DNA of 64,000 nt from assembly GCF_000619945.1 (NCBI RefSeq), contig NZ_JHVC01000010.1, forward strand, positions 1 to 64,000. The letters are read 5' to 3'. Source of the stretch: Clostridium lundense DSM 17049 (lineage in GTDB: Bacteria > Bacillota > Clostridia > Clostridiales > Clostridiaceae). Position 1 is the stretch's first letter; the number at the start of each line of letters is the position of its first letter. The position numbers and the translations under genes are program-made. Shown here one piece after another: positions 30,211 to 38,807 of the stretch. A model generated the notes under the pieces. That model was not told the DNA's origin and did no database searches. It was given only the letters and a program-made list of their open reading frames with translations.

Positions 30211-31752
30211 ATGAAAAACGTACTTGGCAGAGAGCTACCAGAAGTTATAGAAGGTTACGGTAAAGTAAAGCCATTTGAAGGTGCTTTTGCAAATTGTGGA
30301 GTTGTAGAAAAAAAAGCAGTTAAAGTACAGAGTGTAGTACCAGGTGAAAGTAAAGTTTTAGCAAGCATTGAAGAAGCTTTAGATAAAGTAGCAATAAAAG
30401 ATGGGATGACAATATCTTTCCACCATCATTTAAGAAATGGTGACTTTATACTTAACATGGTTATGTATGCTATAGCTCAAAGAGGAATTAAAAACATAAC
30501 AATAGCTGCAAGTTCAATATTCCCAATTCATGAACCACTTGTAGAATACATGAAAAATGGAGTGGTTACAGGAATATATGCAAACTATATGTCAGGTCCT
30601 GTAGCAGAAGCTATTTCAAAGGGATACTTAAAGAACCCAGCAGTTATGATGACTCATGGTGGAAGACCAAGAGCAATTGAAAGTGGAGATTTACACATAG
30701 ATGTAGCATTTGTTGCGGCACCAACAGCAGATACATATGGTAACTTAAATGGAGTTGAAGGACCATCAGCTTGTGGTACTATAGGATATGCTGTTTCAGA
30801 TGCAGAATATGCTGATAAAGTTATCGCTATAACTGACAACTTAGTACCATATCCAGCATCACCAATAGATATTAACCAGACTTTTGTTGATTATGTTGTA
30901 AAGGTTGATTCTATCGGAAATCCAGCAGGTATTGTTTCTGGTACAACTAAGATAACAAAAGATCCTGTAGGATTAAAAATAGCTAAGATGGCTGCTGAAG
31001 TTATTGAAGCTTCAGGTCTAGTAAAAGACGGTATATCATTCCAGACTGGAGCAGGTGGAACATCACTTGCTGTTGCAGCTGAATTAAAAGAAATAATGAA
31101 GAGCAAAGAAGTAGTTGGAAGCTTTGCAGCAGGTGGAGTAACTGGCTATATAGTAGATATGTTTGAAGAAGGATTATTCAAAGCTATATTTGATGTACAG
31201 TGCTTCGACTTAAAAGCAATAGAATCTTACAAGAAAAATCCAGCTCACATGGCAATGTCATCATCAATGTATGGTAACCCACATAATAAAGGATCAGTTG
31301 TAAATAATCTTGATGTTATGATTCTTGGTGCAACAGAAATAGACACTAACTTCAACGTTAATGTTACAACTGGATCAGATGGAGTTATCATGGGTGGTTC
31401 TGGTGGACACAGTGATACTGCAGCAGGATCAAAACTTGCTATAATAGTAACTAATCTTGTAAAAGCAAGACTTCCAATCATAAAGGATGCAGTTACTACA
31501 GTTACTACTCCAGGAGAAAGCATAGATGTTTTAGTAACTGAAAGAGGTATAGCTGTAAACCCAAGAAGAACAGATTTAATTGAAAAATTAAAAGAAACAA
31601 ATCTTCCAGTAATGACTATAGAAGAGTTAAAAGCAGTTGCTGAAAAAATGACTGGAAAACCTGAACCAATAAAGACTACAGATGACATAGTTGCTGTAAT
31701 TGAATACAGAGACGGTACTGTAATTGACGTAGTTAAAAAAGCAATAGAATAA
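30211..31752 (+). CDS. citF: Citramalate (citrate) CoA/ACP transferase, alpha subunit
   Basis: 513 residues, family I-like CoA transferase fold. It starts KNVLGRELPEVIEGYGKVKPFEGAF and has ISFHHHLRNGDFILNMVM and FQTGAGGTSLAVAAEL. It swaps acetate for citramalate on the acyl carrier. ATG 30211 is chosen because GCGAGGGA lies just before it; the in-frame ATG at 30190 has no ribosome binding site. Last of citDEF; a terminator follows. Confidence 0.95.
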   Translation: MKNVLGRELPEVIEGYGKVKPFEGAFANCGVVEKKAVKVQSVVPGESKVLASIEEALDKVAIKDGMTISFHHHLRNGDFILNMVMYAIAQRGIKNITIAASSIFPIHEPLVEYMKNGVVTGIYANYMSGPVAEAISKGYLKNPAVMMTHGGRPRAIESGDLHIDVAFVAAPTADTYGNLNGVEGPSACGTIGYAVSDAEYADKVIAITDNLVPYPASPIDINQTFVDYVVKVDSIGNPAGIVSGTTKITKDPVGLKIAKMAAEVIEASGLVKDGISFQTGAGGTSLAVAAELKEIMKSKEVVGSFAAGGVTGYIVDMFEEGLFKAIFDVQCFDLKAIESYKKNPAHMAMSSSMYGNPHNKGSVVNNLDVMILGATEIDTNFNVNVTTGSDGVIMGGSGGHSDTAAGSKLAIIVTNLVKARLPIIKDAVTTVTTPGESIDVLVTERGIAVNPRRTDLIEKLKETNLPVMTIEELKAVAEKMTGKPEPIKTTDDIVAVIEYRDGTVIDVVKKAIE

Positions 31753-31761
31753 TATATAGAG

Positions 31762-31798
31762 AATATGGACTGTAGTTTTATACAGTCCATATTTTTGT
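31762..31798 (+). terminator. Rho-independent terminator after citF
   Basis: AATATGGACTGTA, loop GTTTT, TACAGTCCATATTTTTG: a perfect stem followed by T-run. It ends the catabolic transcript. Confidence 0.9.
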
Positions 31799-31832
31799 GT
31801 GAAGAAATAAATATAGCAAAGTTATATGTACT

Positions 31833-31860
31833 TTGTTATTTAAATATTATGGGGTATAAT
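31833..31860 (+). promoter_or_regulatory. Promoter of citC-citX-citG
   Basis: TTGTTA at 31833-31838 and TATAAT at 31855-31860, 16-bp spacer, between the citF terminator and citC. Confidence 0.7.
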
Positions 31861-31913
31861 AATATATAATTGTAAAAATTGTAGATAATAATAAAAAAGT
31901 GGGTGTTAGATAT

Positions 31914-32957
31914 ATGTATGGTTTACAGTTAAAAACAGTTAACTTGAAAAATGAAGAAGAAAGATTAAGAGTACATAAATTTTTAGAAAGCTTTGGATTA
32001 AAGTTAGATGATGATGTAGATTATACTTTGGTTATAGAGGTTGATGAAAATATAAAAGCAACTTGTTCTAAAGCAAAGAATATATTTAAATGTTTTGCAG
32101 TATCAGATGACTTAAGAGGAGAAAATGTTACTTCAACATTAATATCTGCGTTAGTAGATAAACTTTTTGAAGAAGGAATGTATCACAGCTTTATATTTAC
32201 CAAACCAGACAAAATTAAAGTATTTACTTCTTTAAACTTTAAGCCTATTTATGAAGCACATGATGCAGTTTTTTTAGAGTATGGAATTTATGATATAAAT
32301 AAAGCATTAGATAAAGTGGGAAAAGAATATAAGTTAAATTCAGAAAATGAAAAAGGTGCATTAGTTATGAATTGTAATCCTTTTACGCAAGGACATAGAT
32401 ATCTTATAGAACAAGCATCAAGGCAGTGTAAAGAGGTAATAGTTTTCATAGTTCAGGAGGACAAATCATTATTCCCATTTGAAGAAAGATATAAGTTAGT
32501 AAAAGAAGGAACAAAGGATTTGGAGAATGTAAAAGTTGTACCAGGTGGAGAATATATAATTTCTTCGGCAACTTTCCCAACTTATTTTATAAGACAAGAA
32601 GATGTAAGATTAAAAGCTTATGCTGAAATTGATGCGGGAATATTTGGAAGGTTCTTTGGGACTAAATTTAATATAAAAAAGAGATTTGTAGGTGAAGAGC
32701 CTTATTGTAAAGTAACCAATACATATAATGAAACATTAAAAGAAGTATTGCCTAAACATGGAATGGAATTAATTGAAATAAAGAGAAGAGAATACAATGG
32801 CAGCTTTATAAGTGCATCAAAAGTTAGAGAACTAATTAAAGATAATAATCTAGAAGAAGTAAAAAATGTAGTTCCACAAGTTACATGGGAGTTTTTAAAC
32901 TCAGAAAAAGGAAAGGAGATAATGGAGAAAATAAAGAAAAGCAATTCTCCGCACTAA
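31914..32957 (+). CDS. citC: [Citrate (pro-3S)-lyase] ligase, acetate:ACP ligase
   Basis: 347 residues. An N-terminal GNAT-like domain (about 15-130) precedes a nucleotidylyltransferase domain opening GALVMNCNPFTQGHRYLIEQA, with the T/HxGH ATP motif as TQGH and the C-terminal SASKVREL (ISxSxxR-like). It acetylates the lyase carrier protein with ATP and acetate. ATG 31914 fits GGGTG at about 31901; a GTG at 31899 is also in frame. Confidence 0.92.
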   Translation: MYGLQLKTVNLKNEEERLRVHKFLESFGLKLDDDVDYTLVIEVDENIKATCSKAKNIFKCFAVSDDLRGENVTSTLISALVDKLFEEGMYHSFIFTKPDKIKVFTSLNFKPIYEAHDAVFLEYGIYDINKALDKVGKEYKLNSENEKGALVMNCNPFTQGHRYLIEQASRQCKEVIVFIVQEDKSLFPFEERYKLVKEGTKDLENVKVVPGGEYIISSATFPTYFIRQEDVRLKAYAEIDAGIFGRFFGTKFNIKKRFVGEEPYCKVTNTYNETLKEVLPKHGMELIEIKRREYNGSFISASKVRELIKDNNLEEVKNVVPQVTWEFLNSEKGKEIMEKIKKSNSPH

Positions 32958-32958
32958 T

Positions 32959-33474
32959 ATGAGCAAATATACTATAGAAGATTTACTTTTAGCAAAAGAG
33001 GAAAGAGTAGATTTCCAATATGAACTTATAAACAAATATAAGTTACCACTGATTTCTATGCGTGTAAATTATCCAGGAATTAATAAGGACAATGAAATAT
33101 CAAGAAAAATAGCGGAAATAATGAAAAATGAATTAATGGATAAGTTTAAAGGAAATATTGTATACGAAGATTACAAAAACACTGCTGAAGGTCCAGTATT
33201 TACTCTAGTTTTAAGAAATATTGCCGAGGAAATAAAAAGAAAAACAGTAGCTGTAGAAGAAAATCATATACTAGGCAGATGTGTTGATATAGATGTATAT
33301 GATGAACATGGAACAGGATTAAGTAGGACTTCTTTAGGACTTTCTAGTAGGAAATGTTTTTTATGTGAGGATAAAGCACAAAATTGCGGAAGATCTAGAA
33401 AACATGATATAGAAGACGTGATAAAATTTATAGAAGATAAATATAAGGAATATATATTGCAGAATAATATATAG
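32959..33474 (+). CDS. citX: Apo-citrate lyase phosphoribosyl-dephospho-CoA transferase
   Basis: 171 residues. The CitX motif GRCVDIDVYDEHG and the cysteine-rich RKCFLCEDKAQNCGRSRKH are clear. It attaches the prosthetic group to the serine of CitD. It begins one base after the citC stop, so coupled. Confidence 0.9.
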   Translation: MSKYTIEDLLLAKEERVDFQYELINKYKLPLISMRVNYPGINKDNEISRKIAEIMKNELMDKFKGNIVYEDYKNTAEGPVFTLVLRNIAEEIKRKTVAVEENHILGRCVDIDVYDEHGTGLSRTSLGLSSRKCFLCEDKAQNCGRSRKHDIEDVIKFIEDKYKEYILQNNI

Positions 33475-33488
33475 TTTGGAGAGATTAT

Positions 33489-34400
33489 ATGATAAAAAAT
33501 TACAATATAAATGATATAAGTTTTGATATAAGCAGTTTTGCCCTTCAAGCTATGCTTTATGAAGTAGCTTGTTTTCCATCTCCAGGATTAGTTTCTGTTG
33601 TATCTACAGGTGCTCATAATGATATGGATCATTATACATTTATAGATAGCAGCTGTAGCTTAATTAAATATTTAGGTTTATGTTGTCAAGGCGGATTTTC
33701 TGATAATTCTCCAAAGGAAATATTAAAAGAATGTCGTTACTTAGGAATAGAAGCTGAAGAGAGCATGTTTAATAAAACTGGAGGAGTAAATACACATAAG
33801 GGTATGTTATTTCTAATGGGAATTTGTTGTATTGCGGTAGGAAAGGCTATACATGACAACAAAAGTTTTAATGATATACAGGGCATAATAAAAGAAATGT
33901 GTCATGATATAGTGGAAAAAGAACTTTATTCATTAAAAAAATACATAAAGGATTACAATTCTATAGAAGAAATGTGCCAAAAATCAGAATTATCTTATGG
34001 AGAAAAGTTGTTCTTGCTTTATAATATGGAAGGAATAAGGGGAGAAGCTGGGAGAGGGCTTCCTATAGTATTCCAATTTGCATTAGATTTTTATAAAGAG
34101 AATGAAGATTTAAGTAAAAATGATAGATTGATACATACGTTAATAGGGATAATGCAATATTCAGAGGATTCAAATATACTCCATAGACATTCTGTAGAAA
34201 CTTTAAAGGAAATGCAAGAAAAGGCAAAACGTATTTTAAAAATAGGTGGAATGAAAACTAAAGAGGGCAGAGAGGCTATAGAAAATCTAGATAGAGATTT
34301 TAGTAAAAGAAGAATAAGTCCTGGAGGAAGTGCAGATTTACTTGCAGTTACAGTATTCTTTGATTTAGTAGAAAAATATATGAGTGAAAAGAAGTTTTAA
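33489..34400 (+). CDS. citG: Triphosphoribosyl-dephospho-CoA synthase
   Basis: 303 residues. Family motifs: EVACFPSPGLVSVVSTGAHNDM, TGGVNTHKGMLF, RGEAGRGLPIVF, SPGGSADLLAVTVF. It makes the prosthetic-group precursor from ATP and dephospho-CoA. It completes the activation set citC-citX-citG, all in one transcript. Confidence 0.93.
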   Translation: MIKNYNINDISFDISSFALQAMLYEVACFPSPGLVSVVSTGAHNDMDHYTFIDSSCSLIKYLGLCCQGGFSDNSPKEILKECRYLGIEAEESMFNKTGGVNTHKGMLFLMGICCIAVGKAIHDNKSFNDIQGIIKEMCHDIVEKELYSLKKYIKDYNSIEEMCQKSELSYGEKLFLLYNMEGIRGEAGRGLPIVFQFALDFYKENEDLSKNDRLIHTLIGIMQYSEDSNILHRHSVETLKEMQEKAKRILKIGGMKTKEGREAIENLDRDFSKRRISPGGSADLLAVTVFFDLVEKYMSEKKF

Positions 34401-34427
34401 GAAAGAACTTACTTCTGAGGAGGAGAA

Positions 34428-35132
34428 ATGTTTAAGAATCTATCGTTAAAAAGTAAGTTAATTATTTTTTTCATTTTAAGTATAGTTAGTATATATTTTA
34501 TATTCAATGGGGAAGTAAAAAATAAAAGTTTAATAGAAGAAACTAAGGAAACCAAGAAAGTAAGTGAGGAGTTTAAAAATGACACTTATATAAAAAGTGC
34601 ACAAGAAAATAAGGGTGAAAAAGCGAAGTCTCAACAAGAAAAAAATAATGATTTAGAACAAAAATACAACAAAGGATATAAGGCTTTTTTTGATAAAAAG
34701 TATGATGAAGCTATAAAAATTGAAAATGAAGTTATAAAAGAAGATAGCAAATTTTATAAAGCTTATAATGTTAAAGGAATAGCACTATGTTTTAATGGAA
34801 ACTTTAATGAAGGAATGAAAAACATAGATAAAGCGTTAGAAATTAAACCGGATTATGGATATGCAAGATTTAATAAAGCATTAGCCTATGAATTGTATGA
34901 GAAATATGAAGAAGCATTAAAATGGTATGATAAAGATTTAGAAGTTGAAAATTATATATGGAGTTATTATGGTAAGGCTAGTATCTATGGAAGAAGAGGA
35001 CAGGTTGAAAAAGCAATAGAAAATTTGAAGATAGCTATTTCCATGGATAAAAGTATAAAAGAGGAAGCAAGAAGAGAAAAAGATTTTGACCCTATAAGAG
35101 AAAATGAAGAATTTAAGAATTTAGTTAAATAA
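34428..35132 (+). CDS. Membrane-anchored TPR-repeat protein
   Basis: 234 residues. One N-terminal hydrophobic segment (about 9-27), a charged K/E/N-rich linker (about 30-78), then about four tetratricopeptide-like repeats (for example AYNVKGIALCFNGNFNEGMKN, ARFNKALAYELYEKYEEAL). It would sit in the plasma membrane with the repeats probably outside. It lies between citG and an ECF sigma gene; 27 bases separate it from citG, so it could be co-transcribed with either. Function unknown. Confidence 0.75.
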   Translation: MFKNLSLKSKLIIFFILSIVSIYFIFNGEVKNKSLIEETKETKKVSEEFKNDTYIKSAQENKGEKAKSQQEKNNDLEQKYNKGYKAFFDKKYDEAIKIENEVIKEDSKFYKAYNVKGIALCFNGNFNEGMKNIDKALEIKPDYGYARFNKALAYELYEKYEEALKWYDKDLEVENYIWSYYGKASIYGRRGQVEKAIENLKIAISMDKSIKEEARREKDFDPIRENEEFKNLVK

Positions 35133-35144
35133 TTTAATATAAAT

Positions 35145-35176
35145 AAAAAAACTGAAATTTTATTTCAGTTTTTTTA
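35145..35176 (+). terminator. Terminator after the first TPR gene
   Basis: AAAAAACTGAAAT-TTT-ATTTCAGTTTTTTT, a perfect stem with flanking A and T runs; it may work in both directions. Confidence 0.9.
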
Positions 35177-35262
35177 TTTATGAACTTATTTATTTATATT
35201 TCGTATTAATAAATATACTAATAAAAATATATGCAAAATCTGATAAGAGGGGGAGCTGTGGA

Positions 35263-35820
35263 GTGGATGAGGATTCAAAGTTGGTACAAGAAGTGCTAAA
35301 TGGTAATATAGACAGCTTTAATATAATTGTAAATAAGTATGAGCTTTCTGTAATGAAATTCATATATAATATCATAAGAAATAAAGAAACAGCTGAAGAT
35401 ATAACTCAAGAGGTATTCATAACATTGTATAATAAGCTTTATATGTATAAAAAGCAATATAAGTTTTCAAATTGGATATTTCAGATTGCTAAAAATAAAT
35501 GTATAGATTATATGAGAAAGTATAAAAGAGTTTATGAATCAAATATAGAAGAAATAAGAAATTTAGCATCTAAGGAAGAAGGTCCAGAGCAGTCTATAGA
35601 ATTTAAGGAAACTAAGGAGAAGGTTGAGACATATATTAATAATTTGGAAGAACCAGATAAACAAATAGTGATATTAAGATATTCAAAAGAAACCTTAACC
35701 TTTTCGGATATTGCTGAAATTTTAAATATAAGTGAATCATCGGTTAAAAGAAGATATTATAAAGCTAGAGAAAAGTTTAAAGAATATATTTCTAGTAATG
35801 AAAAGAGGTGTAGGATATGA
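35263..35820 (+). CDS. ECF-type RNA polymerase sigma factor
   Basis: 185 residues from a GTG codon behind GGGGGAG. Region 2: YELSVMKFIYNIIRNKETAEDITQEVFITLYNKL, with FSNWIFQIAKNKCIDYMR. Region 4: FSDIAEILNISESSVKRRYYKAREKFKEYI. Its end overlaps the next gene by four bases, the usual sigma/anti-sigma coupling. The signal and regulon are not visible from sequence. Confidence 0.9.
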   Translation: MDEDSKLVQEVLNGNIDSFNIIVNKYELSVMKFIYNIIRNKETAEDITQEVFITLYNKLYMYKKQYKFSNWIFQIAKNKCIDYMRKYKRVYESNIEEIRNLASKEEGPEQSIEFKETKEKVETYINNLEEPDKQIVILRYSKETLTFSDIAEILNISESSVKRRYYKAREKFKEYISSNEKRCRI

Positions 35821-36803
35821 ACTGCAGTACGTTTATGAAAAAATTAGATGATTTTATAGAGGGCAGTGTATCCAATGATTTAAAAAAGGCTATGGAAGAA
35901 CATATAGAGAGTTGCCCAAATTGTAGAGAATTATATGAGGAAGAAAAAAATATAAATGAAATGTTAAAGCTTACCTTAGATGTGGAACATATTGAATTTA
36001 AGAGTTCTAGGGGTGAGATAATGAAGAGTATAGATAAGAATAGATATAGTAAAAACTTATTTAAAAAGATGTATTATCATTTCAAAAAATATAGTATTCC
36101 ATATACTTCTTGTGTAGCATTAATAGTTTTTTTATTAGTAATTAGTCCCTGGGCAATGAAGAAGTTTAATCCTAATGTAATATCTGGTAGCAACAAGCAA
36201 TCGCAAAAATCTTTGAAAAAAGAAGGGAGTTATTCATTAAATAAGGAAAATAAAATGGATACAAAATTAAGCAGTGTTGAAAAGCCAACAGTATTTTTAG
36301 ATGAAAACTATCAATTTCAAAAGGAAAAAGGTAAAGTACCTTCTTTTAATACATCATGGAGGAATTCGCCTAATGGTAAATTGAGTGTATGTATTGAAGG
36401 CATAGGGCCTTATGCCCAAGAGGAAGGTATAGGCAGCATAGTTATTAAGGATAATGATAAAAATGAATTATGGCAATATAATATAATTAATAATAAGAAA
36501 CAATTTACTCCAAAACAGGTTGAGTGGTTAGATAATGAAAATATATTAATTATAATTGGATTTGGACATGGCACAGTTACTAAAGGGGGAAACCTATATA
36601 TATTAAATTTAAATAGCAATAAAAATTATATAGTATATGATACAAAAGACTTAAAGAAAGAAATAATGAAGATAGAAATAATAAAAAAAGATGGAACTAC
36701 TGAATTAAAGCTACCTATGAATATTTATGAAGATGATAATTACATGAAATCTCATGTAGAAAATTTAACTATTCATGATTTTAAAGTAATATTTGATAAG
36801 TAA
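35817..36803 (+). CDS. Anti-sigma factor, zinc-finger type with extracytoplasmic domain
   Basis: 328 residues. N-terminal zinc-binding anti-sigma motif with HIESCPNC (H-x3-C-x2-C, about 29-36) preceded by a cysteine at residue 3. One membrane segment at about 93-112 (SCVALIVFLLVISPW). The outer part (about 190-328) resembles DUF4652-type beta domains (SPNGKLSVCIEG, VEWLDNENILIIIGFGHGTV). It probably holds the preceding sigma factor at the membrane. Overlaps the sigma gene by four bases. Confidence 0.85.
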   Translation: MNCSTFMKKLDDFIEGSVSNDLKKAMEEHIESCPNCRELYEEEKNINEMLKLTLDVEHIEFKSSRGEIMKSIDKNRYSKNLFKKMYYHFKKYSIPYTSCVALIVFLLVISPWAMKKFNPNVISGSNKQSQKSLKKEGSYSLNKENKMDTKLSSVEKPTVFLDENYQFQKEKGKVPSFNTSWRNSPNGKLSVCIEGIGPYAQEEGIGSIVIKDNDKNELWQYNIINNKKQFTPKQVEWLDNENILIIIGFGHGTVTKGGNLYILNLNSNKNYIVYDTKDLKKEIMKIEIIKKDGTTELKLPMNIYEDDNYMKSHVENLTIHDFKVIFDK

Positions 36804-36832
36804 GGGCGATTTTATATGCCCTTATTTTTTTA
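36801..36832 (+). terminator. Terminator after the anti-sigma gene
   Basis: TAAGGGC ... GCCCTTATTTTTTT. The left arm includes the stop codon of the anti-sigma gene. Confidence 0.9.
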
Positions 36833-36909
36833 AAAAAGTAAATAGTAAATTTTTTATGTAAGATGTATAATTTATCGTATAGGATATTACATTGTAAAGG
36901 GAGAATCAT

Positions 36910-38175
36910 ATGGATAAATCTTCAAAACTATATAATAAAGCATTAGAAAAATACAATAAGGGCTATATTGATAAAGCAGAGGAAATATGTGAAAAAAGTA
37001 TATCGTTAAATATAAATAACTCTGCTTCTATAAATCTTAAAGGATTATTATATTATATAAATGGTGACTTAGATAACTGTAGAAAACTATGGAAAATGAA
37101 CTTTCAAATAAATAAGGATAGGGTGTCTGATAAGTATTTACAAGATACAAAAGATGATCAAAAGTTATTGGAATTATATAATACAGCATTAATACTAATA
37201 AAAGAATTAAAAATAAATGAAGCTTTAATTTTGCTTAGGCAATGTGAGAAAAGTCATTTTAATTATATAAATGTAAATAATAATTTAGCTTTATGTTATA
37301 TAAAAAAGGGAAATTATATTAAGGCTTTGGAACATTTAGATAATGTATTAAAAGCAGATAATAAGAATAAAATAGCTTTAGAAAGTAAAAAAAATCTAAG
37401 GAAATATAATTGTACAAAACGACAAATTAATTTAAAAAATATTAGTCTTACTGCTATATGTGTTTTCTTGGTATTTGGCATAGGTATATTAATAAAAATT
37501 AATTCTGCAAATATAAGTAAAAGCTTAAAAAGTAGTAAAAACAAGATAATGACAAGTATACATAAAAAGAATAGTGATTCAGATAAGACTAAATCAAATA
37601 CAGATAATGTGGCTTTAAATAAACAGAATAATGAAGAAAAATCAGAGAAAAGCAAAAATGAAGTATTTCCTTATAATGAAATTAAAAAGCATATTGATGA
37701 AAAAGACTTTAACAAAATACATAATGATTTAATAAAATGGAATAATAAAGATCTTAGCATAAATGAAAAATCACTGCTAGGTCAAGGAAAAGATCTGATT
37801 AATTCAGCAGGAGGAGAGTATTTTTATAATAAAGGTTATGAATTTCTAACAAAAGGAGACCATAATAACACTAGAGTATATTTAGAAAGAGCTTATGAGT
37901 ATGGAAACGGAAAATGGTATTATCCACATGCAATATATCTATTAGGAACTACTTATCAAAATTTGGGGGATATGGAAAATGCCATAAGGTATTATTCTAG
38001 TTATGATAATAGGTTTAATAATGATGAGTATGAAGAAATTGTTTTGTATAATTTAGCTCTTTTGTACAAAAATATAGATATGAATAAGGCAAAGGCTTAT
38101 GGGAAAAAGCTTGTAAAATCTTTTCCAGAGTCTATATATAATAACACAAACATACAAAACTTAATAGCTAAATAA
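36910..38175 (+). CDS. TPR-repeat protein with central membrane segment
   Basis: 421 residues. N-terminal TPR-like repeats (about 5-160), one hydrophobic segment (about 181-197, LTAICVFLVFGIGIL), a K/S/N-rich linker (about 200-255) and further TPR-like repeats to the end (HAIYLLGTTYQNLGDMENAIRYY). Repeats on both membrane faces suggest a scaffold or signal link. It lies downstream of the sigma/anti-sigma pair but after a terminator. Function unknown. Confidence 0.72.
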   Translation: MDKSSKLYNKALEKYNKGYIDKAEEICEKSISLNINNSASINLKGLLYYINGDLDNCRKLWKMNFQINKDRVSDKYLQDTKDDQKLLELYNTALILIKELKINEALILLRQCEKSHFNYINVNNNLALCYIKKGNYIKALEHLDNVLKADNKNKIALESKKNLRKYNCTKRQINLKNISLTAICVFLVFGIGILIKINSANISKSLKSSKNKIMTSIHKKNSDSDKTKSNTDNVALNKQNNEEKSEKSKNEVFPYNEIKKHIDEKDFNKIHNDLIKWNNKDLSINEKSLLGQGKDLINSAGGEYFYNKGYEFLTKGDHNNTRVYLERAYEYGNGKWYYPHAIYLLGTTYQNLGDMENAIRYYSSYDNRFNNDEYEEIVLYNLALLYKNIDMNKAKAYGKKLVKSFPESIYNNTNIQNLIAK

Positions 38176-38194
38176 TAATTATTATTAAAAACTA

Positions 38195-38223
38195 TTGACT
38201 AAGTTTATTTTCTGTAATAAAAT
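38195..38223 (+). promoter_or_regulatory. Sigma-A promoter of trxA
   Basis: TTGACT at 38195-38200 and TAAAAT at 38218-38223, 17-bp spacer, 50 bases before the trxA ATG. Confidence 0.75.
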
Positions 38224-38273
38224 TATATTAAGAGATATACCTAGGTAGGGTATAAATTTGGAGGGATATAATT

Positions 38274-38591
38274 ATGGTAAAAGAAATAAATGATAGAAAT
38301 TTTCAGGAACAAGTATTAGATACTGAGAGTACTACAGTAGTTGATTTTTGGGCTTCTTGGTGTGGACCTTGTAAAATGCTTGCCCCAGTTATAGATGAAT
38401 TGGCTCAAGAACTTAATGGAAAAGTAGAATTTGTAAAAGTAAATGTAGATGAAAATCCAGTTGCTTCAAGTCAATTTAGAGTTGCTAGCATACCTACAGT
38501 AATGGTATTTAAAGGTGGAAGGGTTGTAGAAACTTTAGTAGGATTTAGACCAAAACAATCTATAAAAACAGCTATAGAAAGACATATTTAA
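38274..38591 (+). CDS. trxA: Thioredoxin
   Basis: 105 residues, with the redox site WCGPC (C30, C33) in FWASWCGPCKMLAPV and the cis-proline in ASIPTVMVFKGG. A cytoplasmic disulfide reductant. Paired with a reductase gene 216 bases downstream; a palindromic element lies between. Confidence 0.96.
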   Translation: MVKEINDRNFQEQVLDTESTTVVDFWASWCGPCKMLAPVIDELAQELNGKVEFVKVNVDENPVASSQFRVASIPTVMVFKGGRVVETLVGFRPKQSIKTAIERHI

Positions 38592-38638
38592 TAAGAAAAT
38601 AATAAAGGTTGTATAAAGAATAGATTTTTAAAGTGCAG

Positions 38639-38759
38639 ATGACAGAGTACAGATAAGGAAAACTTTTCTTCATTAACATTATGAAAAATTTTGAATTTAA
38701 GATTTTCTATAGTGTTAACATGAAAAAGGAATTCTTAACTGTAATCTGTCAATTGTCAT
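38639..38759. repeat. Palindromic MITE-like element between trxA and trxB
   Basis: A 121-bp imperfect palindrome. ATGACAGAGTACAGATAAGGAA at the left matches the reverse complement of the right end, TTCTTAACTGTAATCTGTCAATTGTCAT, with small gaps. The inner arms CTTTTCTTCATTAACATTAT and ATAGTGTTAACATGAAAAAG also pair. No reading frame. It looks like a non-autonomous palindromic repeat; I recall similar sequences in clostridial intergenic regions but cannot check. Confidence 0.65.
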
Positions 38760-38768
38760 ATATGAACT

Positions 38769-38792
38769 AAAAAAAGTGTAAGACACTTTTTT
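38769..38792 (+). terminator. Terminator-like hairpin in front of trxB
   Basis: AAAAAAAGTGT, loop AAG, ACACTTTTTT: a perfect stem ending in T-run, only 15 bases before the trxB ATG. Either trxA read-through ends here, or it is an attenuator in the trxB leader. Confidence 0.7.
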
Positions 38793-38807
38793 AAAAGAGG
38801 TGTAAAA

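Noticed and set aside
31245..31790. 181-codon minus-strand frame opposite citF
   Set aside because: Lies entirely over citF and its terminator; no motif and no ribosome binding site.
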